Notes under the pieces: generated by a model
What the model was told of the DNA's origin: nothing
The model's input: the letters and a program-made list of their open reading frames with translations, nothing else
Databases searched by the model: none
Source of the DNA: Spirogloea muscicola
Lineage: Eukaryota > Streptophyta > Zygnematophyceae > Spirogloeales > Spirogloeaceae
DNA: 21,516 bases
Reading direction: 5' to 3'
NCBI GenBank assembly: GCA_009602725.1
Contig: WELB01000126.1
Span: forward strand, 50,187 to 71,702
Shown here: in pieces, positions 1 through 9,192 of the stretch
Layout: each line of letters opens with the position of its first letter
How positions within the stretch are numbered: the first letter of the stretch is position 1
Program-made: the position numbers and the translations under genes

Positions 1-2
1 CG

Positions 3-422
3 CTGCGCGCAGCCCGGCCCGCGCGGCCCGCGGCGCCCGGCGGCCAGCGGGGACCCGCGCTGGAGGTGGTGGCTGTCAAGGAGATCCAGGGCACCGTGGT
101 GAGCACCAGCGGCGACAAGACGGCGCACGTCCTGGTCACCCGCATCGCGGCGCACCCCAAGTACAAGAAGCGCATGAAGCTGACGAAGAAGTACCACGCG
201 CACGACCCCGAGAACCGCTGCAGCGTCGGCGACTTGGTCACGCTCGGCAAGTGCGCGCCCGTCAGCAAGTCCAAGCAGTTCCTGGTGGTGAACATCAAGG
301 TCGGCCGCGCCACGCTCAACCAGCAGGCGGCCGACCAGGTGGCCGAGGAGGTGGCCGCCGAGGAGGCGGCGGGCGAAGCTGCCGAGCGGTCGGAGCTCCC
401 CTTCCTTGAGCTAGACGCCTGA
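3..422 (+). CDS. RPS17: Plastid-type 30S ribosomal protein uS17, nuclear-encoded, 5' partial
   Basis: This is the 3' part of a nuclear gene for ribosomal protein uS17, a primary 16S rRNA-binding protein of the small subunit. The frame is open from the window edge (base 3) to TGA at 420-422, so the start and probably an upstream exon lie outside. The first ~20 residues are rich in Ala, Arg and Pro, as in an organelle-targeting presequence. The body has the bacterial/plastid S17 hallmarks in order: KEIQGTVVST, the RNA-contacting HPKYKKRMKLTKKYHAHD, ENRCSVGD and the final VSKSKQFLVV strand. A short acidic Ala/Glu tail follows. The GTG codons at 66 and 69 are not believable starts in a eukaryote. 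Plastid is favoured over mitochondrion because KKYHAHD and ENRCSVGD match cyanobacterial and plastid S17; this is inference. It converges on the DRB gene. Confidence 0.9.
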   Translation: MRAARPARPAAPGGQRGPALEVVAVKEIQGTVVSTSGDKTAHVLVTRIAAHPKYKKRMKLTKKYHAHDPENRCSVGDLVTLGKCAPVSKSKQFLVVNIKVGRATLNQQAADQVAEEVAAEEAAGEAAERSELPFLELDA

Positions 423-1701
423 CCGGCGGGAGCGGACGTCAACATCGTTGCAAGTACACTGTCTCTTGCCTTTGTGGTGCCGTTTGATGCTCTTGTTCCT
501 CCCTGGTGTGGGTGCCGCCCATGTGGCACAGCCTCCCACGACTAGCAGCCCAAAGGGTGCCGCTATTTGCACGGCCCCAATGTGCTCAGGTCCAGACTAC
601 CGAGCTTTGGCGCCTGCCGTAGGGCAGCTTGCGTGTCCAGGGTACATCCTCTGAGGGTGCGTTCGCCAAATTGCGGCGGTCACCCTCCCACACACATGCA
701 TGCAGGCAACATGCGCGTTAAAGTAGATAAGCTCAATGTACTCTTGCCGCATCTTCCAACTCTTCAATCTCCACCATGACCCATGTCACGGAGCATTCCC
801 TGCTGCGTGAGGTAGGGCTTAGGCGACTACAGCATCCGATTCTGCTTCAATATGCACAAGAGTATCTACTGCCACTATCTTGTCTCAATGACCGCAAATC
901 AGCACTGTTGCTTAAGTAGGATGCACACATTAGCCACACGCCTGCAGCTGTTAGCAGCTCCTCTCAATGCTCCTTGTCATATTGTGCGTCTGCTGGTCAC
1001 AAAGTAGTCATGAGCCCCTGCGCTTGAGTTGGAGAAAGGACATTGGCAAGCATATTATGTCACTGTCATCCTATGGTCACTGTCTCTTTATCTTCATAAG
1101 CAATGGGAGCCTTATAGCAGGCATCAAAATATCGGACTGTTGCTGTGTGTAGCTTATTAGAGCTTCTGGTGTGGCAGCCAGAGCCTGCATGAGTGCTGGG
1201 TGACAGCTTCGCTGTTATTGAAGGTCGTTACTCTCATCGTGACCCAACAGGACAGGGGGCTGAGGTGCAGAAGTGCTTACTGCCAGATTGCCCTTAGTAA
1301 TGTATTGCCAAGTGCTAGCGAGGCTGCGAAGTGCTTCCTGCCCCTTGAGCATGCAATGCTATGTCAGCTTAAAATGTACGATGGTATACAGGTGTGTATT
1401 GCTCACAGCACCAGGATAGCTGGACACAGCTTCCTACACATTGGCTAAGAGTAAGCCAGCCTTGTGTGTCCCATATTTTGCGAACCAATACAATTCCCCA
1501 CATGCAGCAGCTTCAATGCTGTACTAGCTACAGTAGGTGGGAGCATCAAACCACATCGCTGTGGCTTAGTGCTCGGTCATACATGCATAGGCTTGGCAAA
1601 ATTGTGGACCCATGGATGGAATCGATTGCGGTTCCTGTGACCAAGAGCAGCCAGAGCACAGTAGCTCCACATGCTCCTGCGGAGACTGCTCCTTCTACGT
1701 G
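423..1701. other. Convergent intergenic region, no gene supported
   Basis: This holds the 3' flank of the uS17 gene and the 3' flank of the DRB gene on the opposite strand. Base composition is more balanced than in the exons. The open frames here are short, overlap on both strands and have no recognisable motifs. I saw no tRNA, clear terminator or repeat. Confidence 0.6.
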
Positions 1702-3408
1702 TCAGCCTTCCACAGGATGGCATTCAGAGAGCCCTGGTCTGAAAGGGTGCAGCCCTTGCTGATCTCCTGCAGACTGGTCCCCCTCCTGACCTACCCTTCG
1801 CTTCTTCTCTGGTGGAGCTTGTGACGTGCTGTCACCCTCACGTTGCTCCAAGCCCGACTTTGACGTGGTTGAAGGTACCCCCTCATCAGGAGCGTTGATG
1901 TCAGTTTCAGGTGTCTCATCAGCCACAGGAGCTGCTGCCACATCCAGTGTGTTATCCTCCGGCAAAGTTTCTGCCACGTCTGAGCCTGGTGCAGGTGGGT
2001 CATCACCTGCCTGTGCCGCTGCAGCTGGCCCTACCAAATTCTCAACAGCCATTTGAATGGTGGCAGCATCCTGCCCCCCTTCTGCCACACACAGACTCAA
2101 GAACTCCTCTTCTCTGGTGACCTCGGGGCTTTGTCCAACTTCACCATGCTTGTTGAGCCCTTGAGGAGGTGGGGTGACAGTCTTTTGTCTGCAAGCCGCC
2201 TCCTCCACACGAGCTTGGCTTGGCACCTGTAAGGGCCCCACCCCTTGCTCCTCCTGTGCAGTCACCTTGTCTATGGTGCCGTTGCTGCTTCCACCAGCCT
2301 GAGCAGCTTTCCTAGAGGTTGCTGCACAGTTGAGATTAAGCACAACGAGCCAAGCGTTCATGAGTAAAGTAAGAAGCTAGTCTGATCTGCTGCTCAAGCA
2401 AACATCCAGCGAAAGGTAGGTTGCTTGACCTGAGGCTCTCATGGCACCTGCTGCAGCTATGGCAGGCATGAGTAGCGGCTGATCACAACGTCCTCACTTC
2501 CAACAAGCACACATGCCAGGATAGACAAGGACATCATGCAGCAGCTATTCTTCAACCTGCCTGCCAAACGTACATTCACAAAGCCAATGAATGTGCTGCT
2601 TACGGAAAGGATAACGGTCTTGCATCTCTTGCAAGGCAGCATTTGCTGCGTTCACCGAAGCCTGCTTCTTATTTGTCGCAGCTGCCCCCTTGAAGTGCTT
2701 GCCTGCTACCTCCACTGTGCAGATGAAGCTTGGCATGTGATCGGGCCCATCCCTTGCGATTGAGTACACCGGCAGGTCGAGGCCCCAGCTTTGTGCCATA
2801 TTTTGTAACACGTTCTTCCGCAGCCCAAGGTCGCCCTGCGCACACAAGCAGACATGGCCTTGTATCATAGTGCCTTTGACGAGGAGCCTCACTCAGATCC
2901 TCGCATCCCACCTTTGAGTTGGGTGTTGCTCTTCAAGTTGCCAGTGGGGCTGCAGGTATTGTGACTCGTCTCATGGTCGACCTGCCATCTAACCTCCGAA
3001 CAGTGGCTCAATTGCCAGCGAGGGGGCGGGGACGTACACTGGCACTGGGATTGGCACTGGGGTCAAGGCTGAGCAGTGCTGCCTTGGCGGCCTCATTCTG
3101 CGCCGCCCTGATGGTCGTCTGTGGGGCCGGGCACTTGAAAGACTGGCCGCAGGCCGCCACCTCCGCACTGCGCGCGGGGGTAAGGGCAGGGCGACCGTCA
3201 GGCGGATCAGCGGAGCAAGCCGGTGGACGCTCGGCGGTTCGGCTCGGCGGAGTGGCGCCTGCGGCAGGCGGTATGCAGCGGGCGCGCGTCGGCCTCACGT
3301 GAAGTGCGCAGATTGGACGCCGCCGGGGTCGTCGATGTTGCCGGAGGTGTAGACGGGCAGCGCCTCGCCGCGCTTCTGCAGCAGCTCCTGCAGGCGGCTC
3401 TTGAACAT
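1702..3408 (-). CDS. Two-dsRBD double-stranded RNA-binding protein (DRB/HYL1-like)
   Basis: Four exons on the minus strand: 3299-3408, 3038-3167, 2604-2835 and 1702-2321, all with GT-AG introns in consistent phase, giving 363 residues. The start is the only ATG after an in-frame stop at 3478-3480, and it lies where plant DRB proteins begin. dsRBD1 (residues 1 to ~70) opens MFKSRLQELLQKRG, continues LPVYTSG, and ends CGQSFKCP...AAQNEAAKAALLSL. dsRBD2 (residues ~85-150) shows KNVLQNMAQSWGLDLPVY, DGPDHMPSF, VAGKHFKG, and the phosphate-binding TNKKQASVNAANAAL. The remaining ~200 residues are acidic, Ala/Pro-rich and probably disordered, with a likely nuclear localisation signal PPEKKRRV near the end. 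Tandem dsRBDs of this kind bind dsRNA or miRNA precursors and partner Dicer-like enzymes in land plants (family knowledge); the role here is inferred. The C-terminal exon boundary is the least certain part. Confidence 0.85.
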
Positions 3409-3886
3409 CTCCGGCGCCGCCCGGGCGCAGGCGGCGGGGCGGCGAGCGGGCGCCGGGGGCTGGTGCGACAAGTGGGGCTACGCGGAACGAAGGCCCTGTG
3501 CTGCAAGGTGGCCGAGGAAGCAGTGTGACGCGAGAGGGGGCGAGCGGGCGAGACGAGCGGAGCGTGGTGTGGTGCGCATGGATGGACTCCTTGGGCCTCG
3601 TCTCATGTAGCCCCCCAGCTTTGGCCTCACGCAACAGTCTACTGGCTTGAGAAGTGGCCACCCTTTCGTTTCCTGCGTACCGCGCGCCCTCCCCGTGAGG
3701 CCAAGCGGGGCCACCGTCCGCGCGCAGGCGGGCGACGGGAGCGCCAACAGGGCGGAGCCCCTGGGTTGGCCCCTCGGCTAATAGAAGCCCGCGGCCAGCC
3801 CCGCCGCCCCCGCCGCCGCCAGCCTGCCCGCCCGGCGGTTCTNCGGCGGCGGCGGCGGCGGGGGCAGTGCGTCGGCACCGCGCGGA
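3409..3886. promoter_or_regulatory. GC-rich divergent promoter region between the DRB gene and the small + strand gene
   Basis: This 478-base gap separates the DRB ATG (minus strand, 3408) from the ATG at 3887 (plus strand). It is very GC-rich at both ends and probably holds both promoters and 5' leaders. It includes the GCC/GGC hairpin at 3806-3865 and the only ambiguous base, at 3843. I see no convincing TATA box. Confidence 0.45.
3806..3865. repeat. Perfect 15-bp GCC/GGC inverted repeat with an ambiguous base in the loop
   Basis: Bases 3806-3820 are the exact reverse complement of 3851-3865, leaving a 30-base loop. The loop contains N at 3843, directly before a run of CGG triplets. It lies 22 bases upstream of the ATG at 3887 and so is probably in a 5' leader. 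Confidence 0.8.
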
Positions 3887-4382
3887 ATGGAGGACGGCGG
3901 CTGCGGCGGCCCGCCTCTGCTGCCAGTGCTCGACGCCCGCCTGCTGTCTCAGGAGGAGCTGCTGCTGGCTGCGCGGCTCATCGCCGTCGGCACGCCGCTG
4001 GACACCGTGGACGTGGGCGCCGGGCCGCGCGCTTGGCCCGCCAAGGCCGCGCGGGCGTACCCCCCGCGCCTTCGCCGCCCCTGCCGCCTAGCGACGCGTG
4101 AGCCCTGGCTCGCCAGGGCTGGCGCTGAGCTGCCACCCAAGGTCGGCCCTTCCGGTCACATCTCCCACCAGACCGTGTCCGCTGCGGCAGACCATCTCGG
4201 CCTTGCCCCGGGGTCTGTGCCGCGGCTTCTTCGCCGGCGCATAGCAGTCGCAGCCGCCAGCACCAGGCATGTCCTCGAGACTTCCGGGTTTGCTGAATGT
4301 GCTGCCACCCAATGACAAGTACAACGGTGGGTTGTTCGTGCCGCCAGTACCTCCTGTCGGCAGCACTCTCCTGTCCATGTAG
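3887..4382 (+). CDS. Unrecognised small protein, probable two-exon gene
   Basis: I do not recognise this family. The ATG at 3887 opens a frame starting MEDGG, followed by LDARLLSQEELLLAARL, a helix-like segment, then a Pro/Arg-rich stretch. The 3' exon reads PAPGMSSRLPGLLN, then PPNDKYNGGLFVPPVPPVG and stops at TAG 4380-4382; its regular composition suggests true coding. Two splice models keep phase: donor GTGAGC after 4097 with acceptor at 4260, or donor GTCGGC after 4141 with acceptor at 4244 or 4247. The products would be about 110-135 residues. A distant resemblance of exon 1 to the N-terminal segment of plant MBD-like proteins crossed my mind but is too weak to claim. It shares a divergent promoter region with DRB and converges on EBP1. 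Confidence 0.5.
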
Positions 4383-5017
4383 GTCGTACAACTCCAGAAT
4401 GCCGCACTTGAGGCTTGTGAGCGACAACAAGGAAACTCAGTAGCCCTTGCTGATGCTTTGTATGCATAAGTGAGGCTCCACACTGGTCGCCATTCTGTCA
4501 GCAGAGGGCAGGCTCGGCAACCACCTTCAAGGAAAAGCTGCGCCGGCCACTCCCCACTTGAAAAGTGTCCTCGTGGCACACGGTCATTGAAATCATGTTG
4601 AGCAATTTTTGGATTGCGAGCAGCTCATTTGCAGTTGTCTCTGAGGCTGGAGCAGTGCAGTAGACAGCAACCTCGTCATGAAGCACCTGCAGCTGGTTCC
4701 GGTCCACGTGCAGACAGCACTTTGAAGGAGACAGAGCAGTAGGCTGCTCCCTGGATCCTGATCCACAGATGCTGCAGCTGACCATTTTTTGCATGGCCCA
4801 AACATTGCCTGTTTGGCATATCAGCTCCAGAGTATCTGCGTGGTGCACTACAGCCATGGCGGTGTGGGTAGCCGGACTATGACCCTGGGGCTCTTTTGTG
4901 GGATCACTGGAGAGGCCGCCCCATTAGCACTGCAAAACTGGCGATCATTAGTGATTCATCACGTTCTAGTGGAGGCCAACTATGCTGACACGGTCAAATC
5001 CTAAAGCAGTCTCACAT
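4383..5017. other. Convergent intergenic region, no gene supported
   Basis: This lies between the stop of the small + strand gene and the stop of the EBP1 homologue on the minus strand. A 119-codon frame on the minus strand (4498-4857) is open but has no domain I recognise and no good splice partners. I treat the stretch as 3' flanks. Confidence 0.5.
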
Positions 5018-7448
5018 TCAGCTCGTTTCCATGGCATCTTCAGCTTTCTCCTCGTCTATTGCCATTGTGTCCTCTGGGGCGCCATCTTCTCCTTGCTCGT
5101 CTTTCTTGCCACCTGCGTCTTAGTGCAACTTGATCAGACAGCAAATTTAGCAGCGTGTAACTACCAAAGTGTGCTGCAAGAAAAGGCTTTCCCCCTGGGT
5201 TTGAGGAGTACTGTCCTGGGTTAACAATACTCACTCTTCTTTTTCTTGCCGCCCCCCTTCTTTTTCTTCGTCCCCAGAGCTAGATATGCCTTGACGTCAG
5301 GTTCTTCCATGGGCTTTGCGAGCTCCAGAGCCTGTGCTGGATGACCTGTCACCCTGTCCGACCCATTCGACATGAGCAAGACTGTCGCCTTCACATGTGC
5401 CACCAGGTCACCTGATCATGCACAGTAGTGGCTTCTCAGCTTCCTCACCAAACGTTCTTCATAGTCATGCCCACAGAGGGCTGAGTGAGGTGTGCAGTTT
5501 GACCTGCAAATGTGCCTCAGGTAACAAGCCTACCGCACACCACACGACCCCATTCATGCTCGCCAATCGCGACCGCTGACGTTCTTGCCGGAGCAGGGAG
5601 ATGGAAGACAGGCTGTCCGGGTGCTTGGAAGCCAGTCAGACACATCCGAACAACAGCAACTCTTTACCGGGTTTCTCATGTAGAACTGGATAAGGTTGTA
5701 GAAGTTCGTGATTGACACATTCCACAAGCCCCAAGCGTGCCCTTTTCTCCTCTAAAGCCCTGCACGACAGGCAATCTATTTTATCAGTGCTCCATTCCAA
5801 TACAGTCACCTGGACAAAGTGCTTTCCCTTAGATTAGTGCTGTGCTCAGATTTCACAATGTCGTTGGGCGAGTGCCAAGCACCTCACCTAGCTGTGAATG
5901 GCATGATAGAGAACTTCTGGTTGATCTCGCTGAAGATAAACCGAGAGGCTTTCATCTTCAGGTTGTATTCCTTGTCCACTGCTCGCTTGTACACTGTAGT
6001 TTGCCTCTCATCAAGCACTCTAGGCTGCCAAAAAGAAAAGTATTGGATGGTTGAATGGTTGCACATATAGGCAGCTAGTGCAGACATTGAAAGAAAATGG
6101 ATGACTGGTCCAGCCAACCACAGATGCCTCTGCTCTCAATTTGTCTAGGTCACAGCGAAAGCCCTCAAGCAGAACACAAACAAAGTCCAGTACTTGGTCA
6201 ACTTCCATGGCAGCTACCAGGCAACTTGCTCACCTTGCCTTCACCAGTAGTCATGACAACATCGATTGCGTACACTTCATTGTCCTCGAACTCAAATTCA
6301 TCAACCCTTGTCTCGTTATTGGTGATGCTCAGGACCACCTTGTTGCCGTCAATCACAAATTGTTTCATTTGGTGGCTCAGCACCCCCTCCACGAGTTTGC
6401 AGCCGTATGCTGCCGCAACCTTCTGAAGTGCTTCCGTTACCTCTTTGTTCTGCGAGCCATGCACAAAATTTTGTATTTCGATGGTTTATGGGTAGAGTGC
6501 TCAATTGATGTCTACCTCTCAACCTTCTCAAAGGAGGAGCTTACAGAGTATCTCCTGTAGTCTGAAGCTGAGCACAGGGAGGATCATCAATAGTTCCACC
6601 TGCTCAGATGTTCTTCAATACTTTACACAATTCTGGGCGAACAGAAACCCAGCGGCTGCGAGCTGGAGGCTTCACAACAGTGACCAGAAAGCCCGACCTT
6701 CCTGCCTGGCCTTATCAACCGCATGGCGACGTCAAGTCCAGTGTTTGCAGCCGCAAGCACATCAGCTGCACGACCTGTCACCGGTGCTGCGTCCTCCTGA
6801 AGGACCACTGTGTGGGCCAGGACGGCGATGAAGCCGTCTATGTGACAGCCCAGGTCGCTGCAACGAGCGGGAATCTCCTGTCAGATGACGAGCAGATGCC
6901 TAGATGCCGGGACCCCAACTCCACATGGCCGACCCCTGCCCAGATTGGTGCAAGGACTGAGAGATTCATGCAGGCCGAGGCCTGGGATCAACAGTCCACT
7001 CACATCTTGACCATGTCATTGGGTGAGAGCAGGGACTCGTCAGTCGCCAGAGGGGAGAAGTGGCAGACTGTGTTGTTGACCGAAATGCAGGTCGGGAAAG
7101 CGATTCCCTTCTCAATCTTCTTCTTGGCGTTCTTGTACACGTTGGCGCATTGCCTGCCAGGCCAGCGTGGCTGGCCGTGTCAGACGGACAGCTCTAGAGT
7201 TCGCATGCAAGCTGTGAACAGCGCAGAGCAAGTGCTGGCACTCGCGACCCCTGGGTCTGCTGGCATCCGTCGGGCGTTTCAGCTTGGTCATGCAGGTGGG
7301 CAGCGCGGGCCCCGCAGGGCCTCGGTCGGGCGCTTACTCGGTGATGGACTTGTCGCCCGTCTCGCAGGCGTCGACGATCTTGGCCCCCGGCTTGAGCTCT
7401 TTCAGGATCGCGGCGAGAGCCTCTGCAAGCCGTGCAGTGCGGGCCAGG
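5018..7448 (-). CDS. EBP1: EBP1/PA2G4 homologue (proliferation-associated 2G4), N-terminal exon not found
   Basis: Eight exons on the minus strand: 7338-7448, 7004-7153, 6698-6857, 6234-6449, 5888-6024, 5668-5759, 5235-5411 and 5018-5112. All introns are GT-AG and phases agree; 378 residues are recovered. In order they give [152 protein letters not shown] and a Lys-rich tail [11 protein letters not shown] with an acidic end. This is the methionine-aminopeptidase (pita-bread) fold of EBP1, a family known as ribosome- and RNA-binding growth regulators without peptidase activity. About 15-20 N-terminal residues, expected to contain a motif like VVTKYK, are missing. The acceptor at 7449-7451 is tentative. 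It is divergent from SKP1. Confidence 0.93.
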
Positions 7449-7868
7449 CTGAGAGGGGCCCTGCTAGTGGCATGGGGAGGTGGAGGGGCAGGCGACCGCC
7501 GCACCGGGGAAGGCCTGGGCGTCGGGGGCAAGGGGGAAGGCGTGAGGAGGAGGAGAAGCGGGGGCGGAGGGCGCAGGCGGGGGAGACGCGCGCCTGCGGG
7601 GGGGCGGAGGCGGCGGCGGGGCCGAGACGGGTGGGGGGGGCTGGCGAGCCGGGGCTTAGGGCAGCCGGGGGAGGTTTAGGAGACTGGGGAGCGGCATTGG
7701 GGCGGCCTGGCCCGTTCCCGCCCATTGGGCTGAACGACGGGCAGTGGTCAAGTTCCCGCTCCCACTTCCACGCACCGTCCAAACCCCGCTCCTAGCTGAC
7801 GACCCCGCAAGGACCGCCTACCCCCCCCGCGGCCCTCGCCCGCCCCGAGCCCGCGGCGCCCGCCCGCC
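7449..7868. promoter_or_regulatory. GC-rich divergent region between the EBP1 homologue and SKP1
   Basis: These 420 bases separate the first recognised EBP1 exon from the SKP1 ATG and must hold both promoters and EBP1 exon 1, if it is in the window. The minus strand carries a CCAAT-like GCCCAATGGG at about 7719-7728. The stretch is dominated by C/G homopolymer and GGGGA-type runs. No exon encoding the expected EBP1 N-terminus could be read here. Confidence 0.4.
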
Positions 7869-8588
7869 ATGGCCTCCGACGGCACCAAGGTGACGCTGCG
7901 TAGCTCCGACAGCGAGACGTTCGAGGTGGACCGCGCCGTCGCCGAGGAGTCGGAGACCGTCAAGGTGACCGGCTCGCCCGCCGTTGCGCGCGCCGCCCCT
8001 GCTCCTGCCGCCTGGCTTCGCCGCTTCGCCGGGCGCTGACTCGCGCGCTCCCCTGCGGCGCCGGTCGGGGCAGAGCATGATCGAGGACACGGGCGTGGAC
8101 AACACCATCCCGCTGCCCAACGTGTCCAGCAAGATTCTGGCCAAGGTGATCGAGTACGCCAAGTTCCACGTGGAGGCGCAGCAGGAGGACAAGCAGACTG
8201 TGTCCGAGGACGAGATCAAGGCGTGGGACCAGGAGTTCGTGAAGGTGGATCAGCCGACGCTCTTCGACCTCATCCTGGTGAGGGCTCGCCGCACCACGTC
8301 GCCGGACGAAGGCCGCCATAGTGGGAGCTTCTGTGAGAAAATCCGGTCAAGGCAGCACTAATTTGCTCTGCCAGCCATCGATGTGGCCTGACTTTGGGAC
8401 CTCAACTTGAGCAGGCGGCGAACTACCTGAACATCAAGAACCTTCTGGACTTGACCTGTCAAACGGTGGCAGACATGATTAAGGGCAAGTCTCCCGAGGA
8501 GATTCGTAAGACGTTCAACATCAAGAACGACTTCACGCCCGAGGAAGAGGAGGAAGTGAGGCGCGAGAATCAGTGGGCGTTCGAGTGA
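7869..8588 (+). CDS. SKP1: SKP1, SCF ubiquitin-ligase adaptor, complete
   Basis: Three exons: 7869-7964, 8074-8277 and 8415-8588, with GT-AG introns of 109 and 137 bases, all in phase 0. The product is 157 residues, the usual SKP1 length. The ATG sits in CCATGG. Exon 1 gives [18 protein letters not shown] and ESETVK. Exon 2 gives MIEDTG, then [17 protein letters not shown] and the end of the BTB/POZ domain, up to [10 protein letters not shown]. Exon 3 is the SKP1 dimerisation, F-box-binding domain: [39 protein letters not shown], and the invariant C-terminus [12 protein letters not shown]1 links Cullin-1 to F-box proteins in nucleus and cytosol. Nothing is missing; the identification is essentially certain. 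It is divergent from the EBP1 homologue and convergent with the phosphoglycerate mutase gene. Confidence 0.97.
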
Positions 8589-9192
8589 AAGAGCGGCACA
8601 GGGGCTGTCAAAGGTCGCTGGGGAACCTGAACCGGCATGGAGTGCTTCCATGTCACTGATGACGGAGTGGAGCTTCAGGAGAAGCTGCCAGCCGTTGTGA
8701 CATCACTGCACAATGAAATGTACGGATTAGGGGGTGCACTGCTGAGTACTATCTTACAGACACAAGCAGTGCCCTACCTTGCTCAGGCTGGGCTTCACAT
8801 GTCACCTCAATGGTAGCACTAGCTTAGTGAGGAGCCCCTCCAGGACCAGTATATTCAGCATCACACTGGACCATGCTTAGTAGCAAAACCAAACAGGCTG
8901 GTAACTCATCACCCTGTGCAGATCACGAGTGGATAATCGTGCACCCTTGCTGAGGTTTACGACAGCGCAGCTGCCCGGGCAAGTTTAGTAAACGTGCTGT
9001 GTTGGTGTCTGGTTGGCAGTGGGTCTCTGCATTCAGAATCTGCACTTATTCTTGGACTACGCACATGGTTTGTCCAAATCTTGCTAAGCAAAACTGTTGC
9101 GAGTCCCTCAGCTGCTTTGCTGCTAGAGCTATTAGAGCAGCTACTTGGCAAGGACCCCTTAAGCATGAGTAGACTGGAAGCGCAAAGTCTGC
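8589..9192. other. Convergent intergenic region, no gene supported
   Basis: This 604-base stretch holds the 3' flanks of SKP1 (plus) and the phosphoglycerate mutase gene (minus). I see no gene, RNA or repeat in it. Confidence 0.6.

Noticed and set aside
66-422. uS17 starting at GTG 66
   Set aside because: A eukaryotic nuclear gene would not start at GTG, and the frame is open to the window edge with presequence-like composition.
4498-4857. 119-codon open frame on the minus strand
   Set aside because: It has no family resemblance and no good splice sites, it lies in the gap between two gene 3' ends, and only its length speaks for coding.
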